Source of the DNA: Ypsolopha sequella
Lineage: Eukaryota > Arthropoda > Insecta > Lepidoptera > Ypsolophidae
DNA: 64,000 nucleotides
NCBI GenBank assembly: GCA_934047225.1
Contig: OW204012.1
Coordinates: 12,586,001-12,650,000 of the forward strand
Direction: 5' to 3'
A program made the position numbers and the translations under genes. Position 1 is the stretch's first letter. Each line of letters opens with the position of its first letter. The notes below the pieces were generated by a model, which was not told the DNA's origin, ran no database searches, and saw only the letters and a list, made by a program, of their open reading frames with translations. Positions 22,640-34,268 of the stretch are shown here, piece by piece.

Positions 22640-24205
22640 CTAAGTACAGTTTGTATAATAACTAAAGGAAAAGGAGAGTTTGTAAAATAAGTTAACCAGT
22701 TGAATTGTAAGTAATTTATTTATTTAGCTTAATTTATTTATATAATTTATTAATCGGGCGAATAAAAATATAATTAGCGACTTCAAGTGTCCGGAATTTA
22801 AAGTATGAAATCAAAAATATTTCACCAAAAGTCAAAGTAAGATAGAATAAGGAGCCGAGAGAAGCGGAGCGGAGCGAGGCGACATCCTTAGTTTTATTAC
22901 TTAAAATTGAATTATCACTAAAATAGAAAATTGTACGCCTGAGAATTATTCAACTCAACTCAAATTTGTATTTTCAAGTCGCCGTTTTCAACGTTTTTAT
23001 TCGCCCACAGTCTTTCGCCCACTTAGTATTTTAGTACGCTATATTCAGTGTTTTTTACACCTTCAATTTGAATTTATATTCGCTCGGTTAAATTAATATT
23101 AAGAGCACTGTGCTCGCCCAAACTCTCAAAATGCGGTGTTCACTGATAATATTTATATTTAGCAACATTTTCCTAAACTTTGAATTTTGTAACTTATCCC
23201 ATATTATATACTTGAACCTAAAACATTTACCAAAATCAAATACACATAAAAGTTACAGGCGTTTAAATTTGAATTAAGTAAGTAAGTACATTTTTTATTC
23301 GCAAGAATTTGGGTTTACAATAGTTGTTATGTACATAACTACGTTTCAATAAATTCCACCATACAATGGCGTACAAATATTTATTGTAAATGTTAAATCT
23401 TACAATCTATTAAATTAAAATCATGAAACAAAAAATACACATATTTACACACTCAGTACCTTTTTAAAACAATTAAATCACATAATTTGAAAATAACAAT
23501 ATGTAGCCATGGTAACATGAATATGAAAACCTAAATATTCATTAATTGTACAAAAACAGTTCTTTAATAAAAAAAATCTTATGTTGGTGTTTAAATTGAG
23601 TCAAATGTAATATGTGTATGTCTTTTGGTAATTTATTAAATATATTCATACTCATATACATAACATTCTCGTGAAGTAGGACCAGGGTAAATAAAGCTTA
23701 TTAAAATGTCTAGTGAATCTGTAGTTTGGCATATCTCCCTTGTTTTAAATGAATTAGGATATTTTTTTACAAATATACACAATATATACAACACATGCAG
23801 AGTGGAATTTACACGGACATTTAAACGTTTGTAAGTTTTATTTAATTATTTATTCTTTATTTAGGAAAATCTACAGTATATGTTGCAGTCAAAACTCATA
23901 GCCGGTCAAAAGTAGTTTTGACTGCGACAATCAGTCAAAACTGTTTTGACTAAGTTGGTCTGAAGTAATTTTGATTAAAAGTATTTCTTACAAAGTTGTT
24001 AAACGTTAAATTACAAGCTAAATTACAAGGTACAAGCAAAATTAAAAATAGAGAATCTAAACCAAAAAAAAATTAATAAACAATTAGTTGTAGCACGCTT
24101 ACACAAACAAACGTTGTGGGTATTTGATTTTGCAAAAGTTTTAGATTCAAGTCACGGATTACTTGTATGTACTTAATGTATATTTAATGTACTTAATTAA
24201 CGTAA
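22640..24205. other. No gene recognised
   Basis: AT-rich sequence. 23885-23985 has several copies of GTCAAAACT/AGTTTTGACT in both orientations, a small local inverted cluster. Nothing else is supported. Confidence 0.4.
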
Positions 24206-24212
24206 ATAAAAA

Positions 24213-24552
24213 CCAGCGGTATCTCAGGGGTAAAACGCTGACCTCTCAATCTTGAGACCCATGTTCAATCCCCGGTCGGGTACCAATGAGTTTTTCGGAA
24301 TTGATGTGCATACTATAGTATTTGTTCTTATTTAGCACTTGCTGCACGGTGAAGAAAAACATCGTAAGGAAACCTAACAAAACGTGTATTTGTGCCCGCA
24401 GAGCGGCGGTAGAGTTCACCACTCATCTAGTTGGGGCGTAATATTCGTCGGTGAAACGCGGGTGTGCCGAGTGTGGACTGTGACTTGAATTTCACAGTTC
24501 ACACTCGGAATACCTCTGACACCCCCTCGGGGATTCATGTCGTGTCGATATA
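24213..24552 (+). mobile_element. tRNA-headed SINE-like repeat
   Basis: The head has a box A-like TATCTCAGGGGT and box B-like GTTCAATCC, consistent with a tRNA-derived pol III promoter. The body (CACTTGCTGCACGGTGAA, ACCCCCTCGGGGATTCATGT) recurs at 28255-28500. No coding capacity. The head is too diverged to be a functional tRNA. Confidence 0.65.
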
Positions 24553-24596
24553 TGTTTAGTATTTATATATTAAATAAGTACGTTATATAAGCGAAC

Positions 24597-24776
24597 AGTT
24601 TTGGCGGACATGGTGCCCTTAAAATGGAACTTACATGTTTTACCTACTTGTTATAACATAAATAAAAAGTTGGTGCGAAATTACAAAATTATTTTTATTT
24701 CTACACACGTTATGTCACCAAAAGATTTTAAAATCCGATAGTTTACAATTTTCCTAGATTAGGTTAGTTTATAAAC
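24597..24776 (+). repeat. Direct duplication, copy 1
   Basis: About 175 bp (GTTTTGGCGGACATGGTGCC ... ATAGTTTACAATTTTCCTAG) recurring at 25168-25340 with a few differences. Confidence 0.75.
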
Positions 24777-24990
24777 AACCATGAAGAACTTACCTTGAAA
24801 TTTTACAAACTATCATATTTTGCAGTCACAAGCTATTATATACAATCCATCCATCCATCCTACATCCTGGTTCGCCACTCTTGGTGATCCTCTTGGAAGA
24901 AATGCCCAATAATGCTGGGCAGGCGGGTTGGTGAGCGCGGTGCCGAAACCCTCGTATAATATTGTAATCTTTGGCCGCTGCTCGTCACCT

Positions 24991-25162
24991 GTAGCCTAAG
25001 TATGAAAACATATCTGTATCGTTAGGTTTGAAACTAAACTTAGGTTGCCATACGTAGCTGTTAGTTCCGCTACTGTCCGCTTGGAGCGGTTTCCCATATT
25101 CCATATGATTTTGATGTAGTTTGAAACGCAACTATACGAAGATGTTTTCATGCTTAGGCTAC
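24991..25162. mobile_element. MITE family G, copy 1
   Basis: Ends GTAGCCTAAG.ATGAAAACAT and its complement. The interior has GTTCCGCTACTGTCCGCTTG. About 170 bp, non-coding. Confidence 0.75.
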
Positions 25163-25167
25163 AGGAG

Positions 25168-25340
25168 TTTTGGCGAACATGGTGCCTTTAAAATGGAACT
25201 AACCTGTTTTACCTACTTTTTAGAACATAAATAAAAAGTTGATGCGAAATTGCAAAATTATTTTTATTTCTACACACTTTATGTCACCGAAAATTTTTAA
25301 AATCCGATAGTTTACAATTTTACTAGGTTAGAATATGTCG
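25168..25340 (+). repeat. Direct duplication, copy 2
   Basis: Second copy of 24597-24776, placed between two family G MITEs inside the interrupted LINE-derived repeat. Confidence 0.75.
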
Positions 25341-25414
25341 AATATGAAATCGAAAATCTTTCAGAGCGAGGAAGAGCGTGTTAGGTCAACATGTAAAAAA
25401 ATTTTTTTTAACAT

Positions 25415-25584
25415 TAGCCTAATCATGAAAGCATCTCCGTATAGTCGCGTTTCAAACTACATCAAAATCGTATGGAATCTGGGAAACCGCTCCAAGCGGA
25501 CAGTAGCGGAACTAACAGCTACGTATGGCAACCTAAGTTTAATTTCAAACGCAACGATACGGAAATATTTTCATGCTTAGACTA
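25415..25584. mobile_element. MITE family G, copy 2 (opposite orientation)
   Basis: Same ends as the other copies, but the interior reads as the reverse complement (CAAGCGGACAGTAGCGGAAC). The outer GTAG is degraded on the left. Confidence 0.75.
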
Positions 25585-25686
25585 CAGAATTACGATATGC
25601 CTGGGCAGATCATAGCATGCCCAATTCTTTGATGTGCCGACGACAGATATACCGCCACAAATCGGTCCCAGGCATGATGGGCCACC

Positions 25687-25880
25687 TATAGCCTAAGCAT
25701 GAAAACATCTCCGTATCGTTACGTTTGAAACTAAACTTCGGTTGCCATACGTAGCTATTAGTTCCGCTACTGTCCGCTTGGAGCGGTTTCCCAGATTCCA
25801 TACGATTTTGATGTAGTTTGAAACGCAACTATACGGTGACATACTTCGTCTGTCACGGAGATGTTTCATGCTTAGGCTAC
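25687..25880. mobile_element. MITE family G, copy 3
   Basis: Inserted between GGGCCACCT and TGGTTGTG of the host repeat; the same place is continuous at 48018-48025. It carries a 20-bp extra piece near its right end (TGACATACTTCGTCTGTCAC). Confidence 0.75.
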
Positions 25881-25981
25881 TGGTTGTGTTTGCCTAAGAG
25901 CTGCCCTTTTACTCTCCCCGAGTAACTTCGGGACCGTTTGCGAGTAAGATGGTGGTACCTCCACAGTCGAGCGCGGTTTCA

Positions 25982-26153
25982 GTAGCCTAAGCATGAAAAC
26001 ATCTCCGTATCGTTACGTTTGAAACTAAACTTAGGTCGCCATACGTAGCTGTTAGTTCCGCTACTGTCCGCTTGGAGCGGTTTCCCAGATTCCTAACGAT
26101 TTTGATGTAGTTTGAAACGCAACTATACGGAGATGTTTACATGCTTAGGCTAC
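25982..26153. mobile_element. MITE family G, copy 4
   Basis: Inserted between GCGGTTTCA and TGCTCTACC of the host repeat; the uninterrupted copy reads GGCATCAGCTCTACC at 48111-48125. The ends are intact. Confidence 0.75.
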
Positions 26154-26541
26154 TGCTCTACCAGCACCTACTATATTATAGTTGTATACAATACATACAC
26201 ATATTACGCGTCAGAATTACATAACAAATTATAGTAATTGTATCTCACAAGGGTCACGCCTGGTTGTAACTACTTGCTTTTTAAATCAAAATAACTAGTG
26301 ATATTTTCCTCAAATAGGTTACTATTTGAGGAAAAATAAAGTAGTATAAATGTTGTGTCTGAACATGGAATTGGGTTATAATATAATAACTAAATATATA
26401 ATAACCGGCTAAATATACTACAGAATGTCGTTATATAATGCACAATGTATTGAAGGTATTTAATTGGATAATGATTTGTTGTATTGCTTAAAAAGTAAAG
26501 GATAATAAATGGTTATCGTGGGTTATCCCTAAGAGATAGAT

Positions 26542-26812
26542 ATACAAGGTGACTTTTTGATCATCGTCCAAATTCATACTGTTGGCTTGGTAAGTGATCA
26601 GTATCATGCATCAATAACAGTTTTGGTGAAATTCGTAAAATGAAATTTCGACTCCCCATAGTGATTCACTCGGGACTGGAACTGAATTTATATGGGAAGC
26701 CGAAATTTCATTTTACGAATTTCACAAAAATTGTTACTGATCCAAGATACTGATCACTTATCAAGCCTCCAGTATAAATTTGGACGATGATCAAAAAGTC
26801 ACCTTGTATAAT
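26542..26812. mobile_element. MITE family A, copy 2
   Basis: Full palindrome from TACAAGGTGACTTTTTGATC to its complement, flanked by ATA/TATA. Confidence 0.8.
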
Positions 26813-26814
26813 AA

Positions 26815-27672
26815 CTAGCGATCCGCCTCGGCTAAATATACTACAGAATGTCTTTATATAATGCACAATGTATTGAAGGTATTTAATTGGATAAAGATTT
26901 GTTGTATTGCTTAAAAAGTAAAGGATAATAAATGGTTATTGTGGGTTATCCCTAAGAGATAGATATATACAAGGTGACTTTTTGATCATCGTCCAAATTC
27001 ATACTGGAGGCTTGATAAGTGATCAGTATCTTGGGTCAGTAACAATTTTTGTGAAATTCGTAAAATTAAAGTTCGGCTTCCCATAGAAATTCAGTTCCAG
27101 TCCCGAGTGAATCACTATGGGGAGTCCAAATTTCATTTTACGAATTTCACAAAAATTGTTATTGATCCATGATACTGATCACTTACCAAGCCACCAGTAT
27201 GAATTTGGACGATTATCAAAAAGTCACCTTGTATAATGCACAATGTATTGAAGGTATTTAATTGGATAACGACTTGTTGTATTGCTTAAAAAGTAAAGGA
27301 TAATAAATGGTTATTGTGGGTTATCCCTAAGAGATAGATATATATATATATACAATCGCGGACTTTTTTGTAGACCTTTTTAAGGTGTACAATACTGTAG
27401 TACATTATTTTGATCTATCTCGTAGGGTTCAGCCAGCGTTTGCAATGTAAGCGCAAAAAATGTGTTTATTTACGACATCACATTAGAAACCTCTACAATT
27501 ATCAGTTTTTCTCTAATATACTATGCATGTTTTATACATACAAACCTTCCTCTTGAATCACTCTATCTATTAAGAAAACCGCATCAAAATTCGTTGCGTA
27601 GTTTAAAAGATCTAATCATACATAGGGATAGACAGTTAGCGGGAAGCGACTTTGTTTTATACTACGTAGTGA
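26815..27672 (-). mobile_element. Non-autonomous Helitron, minus orientation
   Basis: The minus-strand 5' end TCACTACGTAGTATAAAACA (27672 downward) and 3' end with GGATCGCTAG (to 26815) match lepidopteran Helitron-like termini: a TC start, and a CTAG end preceded by a GC-rich segment. No Rep/helicase. It contains family A copy 3 and part of the triplicated segment. Confidence 0.6.
26967..27236. mobile_element. MITE family A, copy 3
   Basis: Same ends and palindromic body as copy 2. Interior differences show it is not a fresh duplicate of it. Confidence 0.8.
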
Positions 27673-27784
27673 TAACTATAAGTTATTAATAATAAAGTAT
27701 TAATTATGTTTATAAATATTAAATACTGACTTTTTTGTCTTTATAAATGATAAGAATAACATAAAACAACTTTAAATAAAATTT

Positions 27785-27950
27785 TTGTGAAATATATTTC
27801 GGGCCATTCGGGCCCGGCATCAGTCACAATGAAGTAAGAGAAAAATATAATGCATAGGTAAAAAAATAAAAAAATTATTTATGTTTCAAATGTTTGACTG
27901 ACGACAACCAAAAGTTGGGCGAAATATATTTCAAACATAGGTATGTAATT
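27785..27950. repeat. Repeat family K, copy 2
   Basis: Inverted GAAATATATTTCGGGCC and GGGCGAAATATATTTCAAA segments flank CAGTCACAATG and GACTGACGACAACC; a degenerate hairpin. Confidence 0.55.
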
Positions 27951-28254
27951 AATACTTTATTATTTGTAAATATAATCTACTTAAAATAATAAAAATCCAA
28001 AAAAGGGTTTAAAATAAAATTTGTCCAATAACTATAAGTATTTTACTGACTGAAACCAATATAAAAAAATGTTTTTTTGTCTATCTGTCGGTTCCGTTTT
28101 AACTCGAGAATGCGGTTTTCTTTATTACCATTTAAGTGACCCTAGTCAACATAACGGCTATAAGGGGTGTTGATAAAATAACCGCCAAGTCGAAAACTGT
28201 CAATAATATTTTTTATCTTACGCGCAAATAAATATACATTGATTGAAAGATTTG

Positions 28255-28500
28255 TATTTGTTCTTACTTACCACTTGCTAAACGGTGAAGGAAAACATCG
28301 TAACGAAACCTGTATGCCCTAAAAAGCGTGTATTTGTGCCCGAAGTACGGCGATAGGGCCCACCACACATCACGTCGGGACGTAATAATCGTCGGTGTAA
28401 CGCGGGTGTATCGAGTGTAGACTGTGACTTGAATTTCACAGTTCACACACGGAACACCTCTGACACCCCCTAGGGGATTCATGTCGTGACGATATATATG
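28255..28500 (+). mobile_element. SINE-like repeat body (5'-truncated copy)
   Basis: Matches 24330-24552 (CACTTGCTAAACGGTGAAGG, GTGTATTTGTGCCCG, CACCCCCTAGGGGATTCATG). The tRNA-like head is absent. Confidence 0.65.
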
Positions 28501-28885
28501 AAAGACACTTCCACGCGAGTGAAGCGGCGCGGCGGGCAAAAGCTTGTTAAGGTCAACGTCAATCGCGGAGCACAAAGTGTATAACCTAACTTTGTATTTC
28601 TTGTTTAGAAGTTAAAAATTTAAAAACATTTTGGTATGTGGCAGTTAACACTAGTATAGTGCAGTATTAATGAAGCTTAAAAAGCATATTGTAAGAAATG
28701 GAAACAAGGAAACCAGACTATGGAAGGAACTATGGCGCCTGCCTGATCAATGTTAATAACACGGAAAAATGGGCAAGCAGAGCAACTCAATTAAATGCCC
28801 CCCCCAAACGGTCGCTCGCACGGAGAACCAGGGGAGGGGGCAACATTTGCTGAGCTGCTGAATGGTGGAGAGGTGTCACTGGACT

Positions 28886-29307
28886 TTAAGAGGCTATGCC
28901 AATTTTATTTTTGTCACTGTCACACCAAGTGAAAAATCGCGAAGTGCGAGAGGGGCGGATTCAGGTCAAGGGGAAAAAAGTTGGTTTTATATTTTTATAA
29001 AAAAACCTAAAATAGCTAGCAAAATTTCAAATATCAAATCTTTAGATATTGTCAAAACACACCTACTAAATTTTTTTGAGTTCTGTATATGGTTCCTATT
29101 CGTCAAACAAGGAGAAAAAGTGTGTTTAAAGACATCATTTCAACCATTATTTCTATCGAGGAAAATTTATCCAGACATATTTTCCAATTTCATAACCCTA
29201 GATTATATAGTCAAAATGCATATACCAGAAACTGATTATAATTTTCCGTGTATTTCATGAAATACACAGAAAAGAAACACCCGTATTTTTTTCGCATATC
29301 GCCTTAA
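28886..29307 (-). mobile_element. TTAA-flanked MITE family C, copy 1
   Basis: Starts TTAAGAGGCTATGC and ends with the complement of TTAAGGCGATATGCGAA. Partial terminal symmetry and a TTAA at both edges suggest piggyBac-type mobilisation. The ORF inside is repeat sequence. Confidence 0.75.
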
Positions 29308-29647
29308 ACGACGATCACTTGCTCCCTGAGGATCCAGCATCACGTGCCCACTCGCCACTTACGTTTCACATCCACCTTTCGAGCATATCGAGTGTTAAGA
29401 ACAAAATACTGCTATCTACAAAAAGTAAATTTTACGGGAGATAAAAAAACGATTAGTGTTTTTATTTGGATAAAATCAAATGAGATATAATAGTAATATT
29501 ATTCAAAAATATATAACAATTTTAATGCTAAAGAGCATTTTAAATGCCAACTTAAGAAGCAATTCCTGCTAAATGGGTTCCCACTAAAACATCAAAATCT
29601 ATAAAATGGAAGATAGCAGTATTTGGTACTTGACCGTCGATATATAG

Positions 29648-29810
29648 CTCTTGCTACTTCACTCGTCATTCACTCCGGCCGACCAACAAAGCAAGCCGAA
29701 GATGATGAGCAGGGCCTACCCCCCCGGAGTACGTTCGGGTCCGTGGAGTCGCTACTGTCCAATAGCTCACCTCAAGCTGCCCTGCGTTATGCCATTGCCC
29801 TGTTAGCCGT
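29648..29810 (+). CDS. Candidate internal exon of an unidentified host gene
   Basis: A GC-richer 163-nt open stretch between an AG (29646-29647) and a strong donor, GTAAGT at 29811. It reads LATSLVIHSG...EDDEQGLPPR, then STFGSVESLLSNSSPQAAL and RYAIALLAV, entering in phase 0 if it begins at 29648 and leaving in phase 2. Composition is protein-like, with an acidic stretch, then Ser-rich, then hydrophobic residues. I do not recognise the family, and partner exons are not found in the window. A later AG near 29691 is an alternative start. Confidence 0.4.
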
Positions 29811-30371
29811 GTAAGTTTTGTACATGTTGCCCGCCTCTGACGTGGCCTGATATTCGGCTCGGACGTAGGATTGGATTTTAAGAGGCTTATTGCTCACAGA
29901 AGTGTGTACTCTTTCGAAATAAGTTCACAAAGTTATTGTATTGTTGACGGCCGGATATGTTTTACTTTTTCTGTATTGTTAATTTATGTCACTATTTTAT
30001 TTTTGTATGCTTGTTTTTATTATCAATGAACGTACACTTGAGATCACATCAAGCTATAGGTACAATTGCAGTTTTAAATTAGCTAATACAGTGAAGGATT
30101 CACGATAGGTAGGTATGTACAAAGTCCAATGTGTATATTCATATGTGATCTCTACTGTACCTTTTTACATCGAGCAACTAGCCCCGAGAGAAATGCCGGT
30201 CCATCTGATTCCGCCAACTAATCAGTGTTTTTGCATAGACTTGACTATATGCATCTCACTCCCGCTTAGAGGGGATTCTCTAGTTCTAACATCAAAGATG
30301 TGCGACGCGAAACTAGCCTGCATTGTACAGGACATAAAATATATTGTCGCATGCCAATAAAAAATGACCAG

Positions 30372-30605
30372 CCGCTCTATTATGGTATCTTTAGTTGCCA
30401 ACTGGACTGGTTGCCTATCATCAAAAACATATATTAAAACTGAACTTACAAAATTGCCTTTCAAGTGGGTATTGAACTATTTACGAACTGTGTCAACACT
30501 TCAAGTGCAAACATGTATTTAGACAAGTTTCGATAGTATATCTATGTTTTTGATGATAGGCACCCAGTCCAGATGCCAACTGAAGATAACAGGCCCTCAG
30601 ATGCT
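30372..30605. mobile_element. Palindromic MITE family E, copy 1
   Basis: Arms TAGTTGCCAACTGGACTGG and GCCTATCATCAAAAACATA with their complements, about 230 bp. Other copies: 31330, 42737, 42969 and 56752. Confidence 0.7.
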
Positions 30606-31171
30606 GCTAAAGTAATAGTGTTTTGTTTGAATTATTTTTTTTTACTAACTACCGTACATTTAACAGTTTGCTGGAAAATAAAATTTTAAGGCTTTTTTTC
30701 TAAGAAATCATTAGATTATGTTTGTTCGTAGCGATATTCAGGAAAGAGCGATTACCCCTAATACAGGTTCTAAGAACTTAACTGGGGTGTCAGTGTATTT
30801 TCGACCAAAACTTAATAAAAAAACAAGCAACACTTTGTTTTTTTTTTTAAGTTGGCGAAAATTTCGAACAATCAAAGTGTCATTTCGCCTCTTTGGAGTT
30901 GGTTCCTCTTTGCCTTTACATAACTGGATACCACATTACCGGTACCATCTGAAGTAACGCACACATATTATTTATTACCATATAATATAATATTAACTAT
31001 CATTAGAATTTATTGCATATGTATGTAGGTACCTACCTCTACAAAGTATATCTACACACACAATAGGTAGATGCAGCAAACAATTCCAAAGCAGGATATC
31101 AATAGAAAACTACAAAATTAATCTATTTTAGGTGGTTTCTATCGCAAAAACATCGTTTCACGCTCCTCGCA
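30606..31171. other. No gene recognised
   Basis: AT-rich spacer between repeats; short ORFs only. Confidence 0.4.
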
Positions 31172-31831
31172 CTTAAGGCGATATGTAAAAGTTTTAGCGT
31201 CCCTGTTACTCCATATGCGAAAAAACCCTCAGTGCAAGAGGGACGGATTCGTGGAAAAGTAGCAAAAGGTCGGTTTTTTATTGATATAAAATGTACTAAA
31301 GTTGCTATCAAAATTTCGTTTAACCAGCCCCCCTATTCTGTATCTTTAGTTGCCAACTGTACTAGGTGCCTATCATCAAAAAAATAGATAAAAACTGAAA
31401 TTTCAAAATTGCCTTTAGTGGGTATTGAACTATTAACGAACGGTGTCGTCACTTCAAGTGCGAACATATCCTTGGGAAATCGGAATTCGATGGTATATCT
31501 ATGTTTTTGATGATAGGCACCCCGTACAGAAGGCAACTAGAGATACATAATAGGCCCGCTGGTCCTAGATATCGTTAAAACCCATATAATAAAATATAAT
31601 TGCAGTCTATACGTCATTCTAAATTGTCAAACCAGGAGAATTGGTGCCGAAAAAGACCTCACTTCAATAAATATTTCTATCGAGCCGAATTTCTCCAATC
31701 GCATTTCTGTTTTAACAGATCCCTAGAAAAAGAATTCAAAAATAATACATATTTTTTTCAAAATAATACATTATTTACTGAAGTAGATATGCACGTTCTT
31801 AAAGTGTCGATTTTTTTTCGTAGCGCCTTAA
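31172..31831. mobile_element. TTAA-flanked element family D with embedded family E
   Basis: Edges are TTAAGGCGATATGTAAAAG and the complement of TTAAGGCGCTACG. A family E palindrome occupies 31330-31555. The second copy, 56593-57244, has E at the same internal position. Confidence 0.75.
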
Positions 31832-32467
31832 TTACAGGATAGACAAGTGTAAAATTAAAGGCAACACATTTCTCTAAATATACCCTCGCCTTAAATAAAT
31901 CAAAATGAAGTTACATTTCTTGCATAATAATAATAATACAATCTATTCGCAATCAAATTTGAATTAATTGCATAATCTATACTTTTTGATATTCAAAAAT
32001 TAATTCATGAGATTATTTCCAAATGTTTAAATTATTCTTTGATATTTTGAAATATATCAGTTGGTATATAATATAATTAATGAATCACTTGACTTACCTA
32101 ATAATTTTTGATTATTATGAAATCATTAGGATATAAATAATTAGGTGAAGGTTTATAGTGGTAATAAATTATACTTATAAATGTTATAATCAGAGATATT
32201 AATTAATTCATTCATACATATGTATACATATACTAAGTAACATTTATTTATATAAAATTTATTGAAAAAGGCGTTACTTTGCGGAAGTCCATCATGAATT
32301 TGTGGATATATTAATAATTTGCAATATTCCGCTAAACACTCTTACCATGCTATTCAAAATGCAGACTCAAGCACCGCCCGCCCTCCCGCATAAAACATGC
32401 ACAAGCAAAGCAAGCAGTACGAGCACAAAATAAAGCAATCTTAAATAACAAGCAAGAAAACTTATCG
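31832..32467. other. No gene recognised
   Basis: Very AT-rich sequence with no exon signals I can support. Confidence 0.4.
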
Positions 32468-32593
32468 ACACGTGTTTCGCCTGTAAACGAGGCATCCTCG
32501 GGATGTGTTGTCCGCCCAACCGCTCGGTAGCAAAATCAATCGGACAACACATCCCAAGGATGCCTCGTTTAGAGGTGAAACACGTGTTATTTA
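32468..32593. repeat. Hairpin with CACGTGTTTCGCC arms
   Basis: The arms ACACGTGTTTCGCCTGTAAA, CGAGGCATCC and GGATGTGTTGTCCG are mirrored on the right; MITE-like. Confidence 0.7.
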
Positions 32594-32894
32594 ACACAAT
32601 TTATTTTGCGAAATATGCAAAAAGTGTTACCAATCCTTGATACCAATCAATTGCCAAGCCTCCAGTAAAAATTTGGCAGGTATGAATCTCCTAACTTAGA
32701 GAGATAATACAGCAAGGATTGAATAACCCATAAATTACGATACCTTCACTCACCGAAATGACGTCATACCGAAAAATGTTGTCAAAAAAAACCAACCGCT
32801 TATAACCGGTTGGAAATTTTTAGGTTTTCGTATACCGCAAAATTATCAGCTATAGCCGCTTCAAACCGTGATAGAGAATTTGTATTTTAATTTA

Positions 32895-33540
32895 ACCGAC
32901 TTCAAAAAAGGTTCTCAATTCGACCGTATTTTTTTTTGGCATTGTTTGTTACTCTATAATAATGTCATTTCTAAATTTATTTAAGAGATTCTTTTCTTGT
33001 TTAGAAGAGTGTTTTTAGGTAGGTTTCATTTTGAGTTTGGTTATGATCTGATGAAGGTCTTCATAGATAGGCAGTAAAACTCCTCAGAAAATGACAAGGA
33101 TGTTATAAGGATGTTAAGGATATTAAGGGTGTTAATTGCAGGGTATTACTTGAAATTTGACATTCTTCCACCTGACCTTCGGTCCTGCCCTCATAACCAA
33201 AGAACTGTTCAACGGATAAAAGCACACAACTCGAGATTGCGGAAATCACTGTGTTAGGGTGCTGATTGAAGGGTATTACTTGAAAATTATCAGAATACAC
33301 ACCAGACATTCAATTCTGGCTTCATCACCATAGAACTCCTCAACGGATGACAGCACATAGATTTAGATTGCTGCAATCAGTTTGTGTTGGGTGCTAATCG
33401 CAGAGCATTGCTTGAAAATTGCCAGTATACCCACCTGATCTTCTTCCTGGATTCATCATCATAGAACTCATCAACGGATGACAGCACATAACTCGAGATT
33501 GCGGCAATTACTTTGTGTTATGGTGCTGATAGCAGGTAGC
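32895..33540 (-). repeat. Repeat family L with ~131-bp tandem units
   Basis: Begins with the complement of a TTTTTGAAGTCGGTTAAA tail, then AAGGTCTTCATAGATAGGCA. Three internal repeats follow with CAACGGAT at 33210, 33341 and 33472 (GAACTCCTCAACGGATGACA). An inverse copy is at 49680-50190. It is probably the 3' end of a retroelement; no ORF is recognised. Confidence 0.6.
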
Positions 33541-33696
33541 TAAATAAACGTAGTCATTACACTGACTTGAACTTTGTTTCATATCAACAGCGCGTTTGGA
33601 AGAAGTACCCATATTTCACAATTTACCTCGTCAACACTAAAAAATGTGAAATCAAAAAATAGTAACAGACTTCAACTGTAACAGCAGCCATTCACC

Positions 33697-34268
33697 ATTA
33701 TTTTACCTCTTTCCTGTTTCGGTACCGATATAAAGACGATTCAGTGCATGGCAGGTATTAGAGGGGTAAGCAAGGGAGTGGGTCGAGAGTAGGCTGCACA
33801 TAAATGAACTTTTAACAAAAAAATAGTAACCGACTTCAACTGTAACAGCAGTCATTGACTAAAAATTTAAAAATAATTTTATAATGACCTATGGTACCAA
33901 AACAACACTTTTGCCGACTTCTTTCTTCCTGGAACATTATTTTATCTAGAAGTCGACGTATTCCTTACGATATAGCAACATAAAAACTATTATGAGAGCG
34001 CCGACTTCTAGATAACATATTGTTTCATGAAGAAAGAAGTCGGCAAAAGTGTTGTTTCGGTACCATCGGTCATTATAAAATTATTTTTAAATTTTTAGTG
34101 AATGACTGCTGTTACAGTTGAAGTCGGTTACCATTTTTTTGTTAAAAGTTAATTTATGTGCAGCCTACTCTCGACCCACCCCCTCGCTTACCCCTCTAAT
34201 ACCTGCCACGCACTGAATCGTCTTTATATCGGTACCGAAACAGGAAAGAGTTAAAATAATGATACAGA
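33697..34268. repeat. Large foldback palindrome, ~570 bp
   Basis: Arms of about 270 bp. GTTTCGGTACCGATATAAAG, GGTCGAGAGTAGGCTGCACA, GTAACCGACTTCAACTGTAA and CAAAAGTGTTGTTT-type segments occur in mirrored order around ~33984. No coding capacity. Confidence 0.8.

Larger units (their letters stand above)
24844..26165 (-). mobile_element. LINE-derived dispersed repeat interrupted by four family G MITEs
   Basis: Pieces at 24844-24990, 25590-25687, 25881-25981 and 26154-26165 are successive segments of the uninterrupted copy at 47775-48128 (GGGCAGGCGGGTTGGT, ATACCGCCA..ATCGGTCCCAGG, GATGGTGGTACCTCCACAGT, GCTCTACCA). A (ATCC)n tail lies at 24844. The intervening sequence is family G insertions plus the 25168-25340 duplication. 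Confidence 0.7.
26402..27345. repeat. Threefold duplicated Helitron segment carrying MITE family A
   Basis: The segment AATGCACAATGTATTGAAGG...GTTATCCCTAAGAGATAGAT occurs at 26437-26541, 26859-26965 and 27235-27345. The first two copies are each followed at the same position by a family A MITE. Period of the first two units is about 421 bp. Confidence 0.75.

Noticed and set aside
24213..24285. A tRNA gene
   Set aside because: Box A and B-like motifs exist but the cloverleaf cannot be completed and the SINE body follows directly.
28862..29260. 132-codon plus-strand ORF
   Set aside because: Lies almost wholly in MITE family C; the same frame is seen broken in the other copies.
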